In this document: in pieces, positions 59,101 through 64,000 of the stretch | Position numbering within the stretch: position 1 is the stretch's first letter | Layout: the number at the start of each line of letters is the position of its first letter | Origin: Microdochium bolleyi | Lineage: Eukaryota > Ascomycota > Sordariomycetes > Xylariales > Microdochiaceae | Length of the DNA stretch: 64,000 nucleotides | Direction of reading: 5' to 3' | Assembly: GCA_001566295.1 (NCBI GenBank) | Contig: KQ964247.1 | Coordinates: 3,038,001-3,102,000 of the forward strand | The notes under the pieces: generated by a model | What the model saw: the letters and a program-made list of their open reading frames with translations, nothing else | Told to the model about the DNA's origin: nothing | Database searches by the model: none | Translations under genes and position numbers: made by a program

Positions 59101-60348
59101 GAGTGGCACAAGAGTGTCTCGTCGTACACGGCATTCTCCCGTCTAGTTCTCATCCTGCGTGCACTGCACGTTAACCCGGACAAGACGAAGCTCATTCTAC
59201 GACCAGACAAGTCTGTCATTACTCAGCAGCACCACATCTGGCCCACGCTTTCCGATGAAGACTGGATCAAGGTTGAAACGCAACTCCGTGATCTAATCCT
59301 GCACGACTATGGCAAGAAGAACAATGTCAATGTGTCCAGTCTGACGAGCAGTGAGGTCCGCGACATCATCCTGGGCATGGAAATATCCGCGCCATCACTC
59401 CAACGTCAGCAGGCGGCCGAGATCGAAAAGCAACAGCAAGAGCAGCAGCAGCTCACCGCCGTTACGACCAAGACTCAGAACGTCCATGGCGAGGAGATCA
59501 TAGTGACTACGACTTCGCAATTCGAGCAGCAGACGTTTGCGTCCAAGACCGAATGGAGGACACGAGCGATTGCGACATCGAACCTGCGCACGAGGTCCAA
59601 CAACATATATGTCTCGTCAGTTGACAACGATGTGGAAGACATTACCTATGTGATGCCCAACAACGTTCTCAAAAAGTTCATCACAATCGCTGATCTGCGC
59701 GTGCAGGTCGCAGGGTACCTATATGGTATCTCGGCACCTGACAACAAGCAGATCAAGGAGGTTCGTTGTGTCGTCATGGTCCCACAGATTGGCGGACTGC
59801 GCAACGTGCAGCTCCCCCAGCAGCTTCCGCAGCACGAGTACCTCAAGGATATGGAGCCGCTTGGTGTCATCCACACCGTGGCGGGTAACGAGCTGCCATA
59901 CATGTCGGCCTCCGATGTGACAGAGCACGCGCGACTACTCGATGCTCACCCCGAGTGGGACAAGGAGGAGTCGGTCACGGTAGACGTCTCGTTCACGCCT
60001 GGCTCGGTGTCTCTGTCTGCCTGGGCGCTGACGCCCAACGGCTACCGGTGGGGCGCAGAGAACAAAGACACGGGCAGTGACCAGCCGCAAGGGTTCACGA
60101 CGAGCATGGGCATCAAGCGCAAGCTGCTGCTCAGCCCGCGGTACAAGGGCTTCTTCCTGGTGCCTGAGAACGGCAAGTGGAACTACAGCTTCATGGGCAG
60201 CAGCTTCGCAGGCATCGAGAAGAAGACGCTGCACGTCAAGCTAGACACGCCGCTGCCGTTCTACAGCGATCAGCACCGCCCGCTACACTTCCAAAACTTT
60301 GCCGAACTGGAGGACGTGGGCGTGGACCGCGATGACAGCTTTGCATAA
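53160..60348 (+). CDS. prp8: Pre-mRNA-splicing factor Prp8, U5 snRNP core
   Basis: Exons 53160-57798 and 57860-60348 join to 2375 residues, within the family's usual range. It begins with a Pro/Gly tract (MSGLPPPPPPGWGPPPPPG). Next come the conserved N-terminal region (SYLGALKFMPHAVLKLLENM), the reverse-transcriptase-like and endonuclease-like core, the RNase H-like domain (MVGIDLAYNLYSAYGQYFPG, after the intron) and the C-terminal Jab1/MPN domain (YVMPNNVLKKFITIADLR to the last residue). The only intron, 61 nt, splits a Gly codon in ASGFEESMKFKK. Prp8 lies at the catalytic centre of the spliceosome and, through its MPN domain, controls Brr2. Many fungi carry an intein in Prp8; none is present here. 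Confidence 0.98.
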
Positions 60349-60758
60349 AGTGGGAGAGGGGTTGGCGTAAGCCGTACAAACGTCAATGGTCATGTATGAG
60401 AGCGAAAGCGTGAGAGCCGGAGATTGTGACACGCATGATGATGGGATGAACAGGGGTGCGGGGCAGAAGACGTCTGCAGTGCCGCTGGGCGATCATCTCT
60501 GGAGGGCTTCCAAGCGCCTGATCGAGACTTTGTCATTTGCTGGCGTCAGGATTGTTTGTTGGGACATCTCGATGTATTAGTCTGCGTATTGTAATCAAGC
60601 ACAAGGTGCATGCCAAGATAAGCGATGGCATTGTGTAACTCGTACATTGTATTGGATTTTGTACCCATGACATTCAGGCAAATCCGACATTGGATCCACG
60701 GACGTGGATGCATAACGCGAGCAGCCACTGTGCAACCAGCGGGATGAGGCTCTGCCGC

Positions 60759-60772
60759 GGGGGGGGGGGGGG
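60759..60772 (+). repeat. Homopolymer run of 14 G
   Basis: Fourteen consecutive G's about 0.4 kb downstream of prp8. This is a mononucleotide tract prone to slippage and sequencing length error. Confidence 0.9.
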
Positions 60773-63700
60773 TCCACCAGGCGCCAGGGTCAAATGCGAC
60801 GAGACGCGCAGCAGGCTTGGCAGATGCGGCTCTTTGGGACGGCGGCTGATGATGGGATAGACACGCTTCTCGAGACCGTCATAGATGGGCTGATGCTGGG
60901 GGTCTGGAGGGGAATTGTCAAACGCCTCTGGCCGTCTGGGTGGGCAAGCGGGCACGGCATGGCGAACAGCCGGTCACAGCACGTTCACAAGCTGGAGACG
61001 GAGGCGAATCCGACCAAGGGCTGAAGCACGGTGGCCCCGCCGAAAAAGGGCCAAGGCCAGGATCACAATGGGCATTGTCAATGCATCATGCGGAGATGGC
61101 CCCTCGCAGCAGGGGTCTGCTCCTTTTTAGGTTCCCGAAGGTATGTCACTGGACGGCACTGGATGGCACCAGATCCGCCGCCTTGGGCCGTTCCTGACGA
61201 TCCCCGCCGCGGCAGCTGCACAGACATGAGGCTACGCGAACACCCGGCTGGCGGGTCGAGTACCTCGAGGTGCGTAAGTGTCGACCCTGAGAGGCGCAGT
61301 CCGGGCATGCATGTGAGCCAATATCCGGGCCTGCCAGCCCATACCCACGGGCAGAGGCTGACAGGCGACCGACAAGGCAGACTGGCGGCAAATGCCGGCG
61401 ATGCTACAGAAGGCCAGGGAAGGGCGGGTGACAGGACGAGAATAGCACCAGTGGCAGGCTGTGACGCATGACGAGCCATTTACTCGTGCAGAAAGGCTGG
61501 CCAATGGCTCATCTCAGGCACAAGCAGCCAGCAATGCTGCCAACGCAAGCACGGAGATTTTGCAGGCACAGGGGGGGGGCCCTGGCCAGCCAGTGCTGAC
61601 GACCTGCCACCGCCAGTCTGTACTCTGTGACATGTCCCAGGAAGCACCCAGGCTGGAAACTGGCAGGAGCGGGCAGAAGCGGCCAGGAGGAGATCCGGAC
61701 CGTGTCGAGCAGGCGCTGAAACGAGGAGCCCGGGCAGGAGTCTGGGGGCCGGGGGCCATGCCGGTGACGCTGCGCAGCACGACAACTGCAGTAACAGTGA
61801 AGGACGGGCATGGACATGATGGAGATGGCGCTGGGGAAGATGAGAAGCACGCATACGTCTGCACATGCAATGGTTCTGGAAGACTGCTACCAGTGCCTCG
61901 ACTCAGCTAGGGAAGGAGCAGCTAGGGAAGGAGAGGTGATTGAGCAAGCTGGGACTGGCCCTGAGCCTGAGGCACCCGCTTGTGGCTTGTGCACCCCATG
62001 TGCAAATCAGCAATGAACCCGCGCCGCCGGGTTCATCGTCAGTGTGAACGATACCTAAAGAGTACTACCAACCTCAAGGCACGGAGGCTACTGCGCAGGG
62101 CATTCAATCAGTCATCCAATCGACCTTGACACGACGCGACGCGACCCTTCGCAACCTCGCCATCTGCAGCATCCACGACTCTCCCAGGGTTGGAAGAAGC
62201 TGTCAACGACAACCGGACCCATGCCCCTCCGCACCTCCAAGCTCAATGTGACCCTCTGAGACGAATCAGTTGTCGGGTTTCGTCGCCTGGCCAAGGTTGG
62301 AATGGTAATGGCGACGTCGGACAGTCCAGCCCCGTCTTGCTCAGCATCTGTCAGCGCCAGCGTGATCATCTGCTTGAACAGATCATTCCACGATGCTTCT
62401 AGAAAGCCAGGGCCCCTGCTCTTGTCCTTTATGCGTCGTACCCCCACCCCGCCGTTACGGATTCGCGGGTGGCCGGCGCCCTCAACCCTCGAGATTGCAC
62501 CGCGCACTTCTCGTCATGCCACACGTCCCAGCCATAACGGACAGCCTGCTTGTCGCCGGGAGAGACATGTCCAGATCTGCTGTCTCCAGCCGCAAATCGA
62601 CACAAGATAGATCTGTCGTGATGGCACCATGAGCAGCGCGTTCTCCGGCGTCACGCCACTGGCCATCCCATTTCCCATCATCCTGGTCACCGTCATGCTC
62701 TCTGTTAGACCTCCGCTCGTCTACGCCGACCAACGACTGCGTGGGCGTTCACGTGCTGCCCAAATCTCCGCCCGTCATGCAGGTACAGCCCGTGTGGGGA
62801 GGGCAGGGCCGTCCTGGGTGAATACCCTCAGCAAGCAACGTGCAATCAGCAAGTATGCAAGCAAACAGAGAGCACAGTCACGAATGGGCGCGTCCCTCTG
62901 GGCACTCGGCAATCTGGTCTTGTGCTAGCCGCCGTTGTACACCTCGTGGGCTCGCCGGCTCCGCCCTGCCTGATTCGCCAGCTGTAGGCCACCCCTGCTC
63001 GCCACTTGCTCGCCATGGTCCTGCACACCATGGTCCTGCCCACCATGACGGAGTACGCAGTAAATGTTGTAGCTGTCTTCGCCGCCGAGGCCGGTTCGGT
63101 GATGCAGGCAGAGATTTCTGGTCGGAGCATCACCCTCCAGCCGGATGCCGAGCACATCCATCATCCCCACCATCGCGCATCGTCGACACCTCTGCACACC
63201 CACTCACTGGTTGTCAAACCGGGGGCCGGCATGCGCCATCAGCCAGTGTGGGCCATCTGTATCATTGGGTTGTTATGCTCGACGGAGCTCTCTCGTCATC
63301 GTGGCCGCAGACTGGCTGTTGCTCGTAGCTGGTGCTTTGGGATTCGTCGCGAGCCGCCGCGTGCCCCTGGTCTCGTGCCGCCGGGGTCGACGGGTATGGA
63401 ATGGACGGACGGGTGTGCGAAAGCCTGCGTGCATGGTCTACATCTCCCGTGGGTGCCGTGTCTGGGACTCGGGGAGTGCAGGCCGATCCTCTGGCCGGCC
63501 CCTGTGCCTGTGTTGCATCATATCCCATGGCAGGGGACCCTTCTCGTCTCAATCCTGCCCAGCCAGCCCAGCGCAAACCCAGGAGGGAGATCCGCCCGAT
63601 CATGCTGGCCCACCCATGTCGGCCGGCCTAGGGGCGCTCCTCTCCACATCCAGCGCAGGAACCTTACCGGTGCGCCGGCCTGGCATTGCGATGACCCGAC

Positions 63701-63888
63701 CAGGGGGTCCTCCCAAGGCCTTCACGCTCCCAGAGGCAAAATGTGGGTGGCCGTTGTGCCATCCCGGTCCTGGTCCTGCGCTTGGAGCTCGTCGCCATCT
63801 TCAGATGATATAATGCTGCTCCGGTCCACCCTGGCCGGTTCGCTCAACCGTGCATCTTGGTTGTTGATCTTCTGCCAGTCGTTGAATC

Positions 63889-63895
63889 TATATAA
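63889..63895 (+). promoter_or_regulatory. Candidate TATA box for a gene beyond the right edge
   Basis: TATATAA in GC-rich surroundings, followed to the window end by about 100 bp of C/A-rich, ATG-poor sequence that resembles a fungal 5' UTR. The gene itself would begin after 64000. Confidence 0.4.
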
Positions 63896-64000
63896 TCGAA
63901 CCAGCTGCATATCCTTCAGGCACAGCACTTTCCGAGCCATCCCAGGCACCAGAACCAAGTCAACCACTAAACCCCCATCGCGTCTCGCAACAATATCGGC

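Larger units (their letters stand above)
60349..64000. other. GC-rich region without recognisable gene
   Basis: About 3.6 kb after prp8. Several open frames of 100-220 codons run on both strands at once (for example 63145-63813), but none shows a motif, a domain or consistent codon bias, as expected of stop-poor GC-rich DNA. There is a G14 run at 60759-60772 and a shorter G run near 61570. The right end looks like a promoter. A lineage-specific gene or non-coding RNA cannot be excluded. Confidence 0.5.

Noticed and set aside
53160..60348. Prp8 intein
   Set aside because: The host sequence is continuous and of normal length; no intein splicing or endonuclease motifs occur.
61031..61910. Overlapping open frames on both strands downstream of prp8
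   Set aside because: Long frames in several phases at once with no codon bias and no conserved motif.
63145..63813. 222-codon open frame near the right edge
   Set aside because: Overlapping frames are open on the other strand, residues are random-like, and there is no motif or leader; typical of stop-poor GC-rich DNA.

Overview
This is nuclear DNA from a filamentous ascomycete, most likely a Sordariomycete. The evidence is short GT-AG introns with CTRAC-type branch sites, C-ending codon preference, a dispersed 5S rRNA gene, an intron-containing tRNA gene, a Zn(II)2Cys6 regulator, and a gene-free AT-rich island of the kind produced by repeat-induced point mutation (RIP) of transposons. I recognise no species.

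Layout. 0-16 kb is dense housekeeping: coronin (-), FACT subunit Pob3 (+), the anillin-like septation protein Bud4 (-), DEAD-box helicase Dbp9 (+) and mitochondrial processing peptidase alpha (+). 16-22 kb has an unrecognised single-pass membrane protein (+) and the large NAD-dependent glutamate dehydrogenase (-). 22-27.5 kb is sparse, holding a 5S rRNA gene and a candidate 41-residue ORF. 27.5-31.7 kb has a Met22/Hal2-type bisphosphate nucleotidase (-), a secreted GH105 unsaturated rhamnogalacturonyl hydrolase (-) and tRNA-Arg(UCU) (+). About 31.8-42.6 kb is an AT-rich island with no intact gene but two diverged, oppositely oriented copies of one old repeat. 42.7-46.1 kb has a Zn(II)2Cys6 regulator and a Ure2-like glutathione S-transferase, both (+). 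46.7-51.7 kb has an alpha/beta-hydrolase-dual-specificity phosphatase fusion, an NDUFAF3-type complex I assembly factor and ribosomal protein eL34, all (-). 53.2-60.3 kb is the spliceosome core protein Prp8 (+). The last 3.6 kb shows no gene, but ends in what looks like the promoter of a gene beyond the window.

Most genes work independently: actin and septum organisation, chromatin, ribosome assembly, mitochondrial import and complex I, nitrogen and sulfur metabolism, and splicing. The regulator-GST pair beside the island is the only neighbourhood that looks like an accessory unit.

The best unexpected observation is in the GH105 gene. One intron position cannot be explained by any single intron, because the frame is lost to an in-frame TGA. 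It resolves exactly if an internal 75-nt intron splits the first and second bases of the donor of an external 98-nt intron, a spliceosomal twin intron (stwintron). Two-step removal restores the family's Gly-Trp-Tyr motif. Exon boundaries throughout were read by eye from splice consensus, reading frame and family knowledge, and all exon chains given keep frame.
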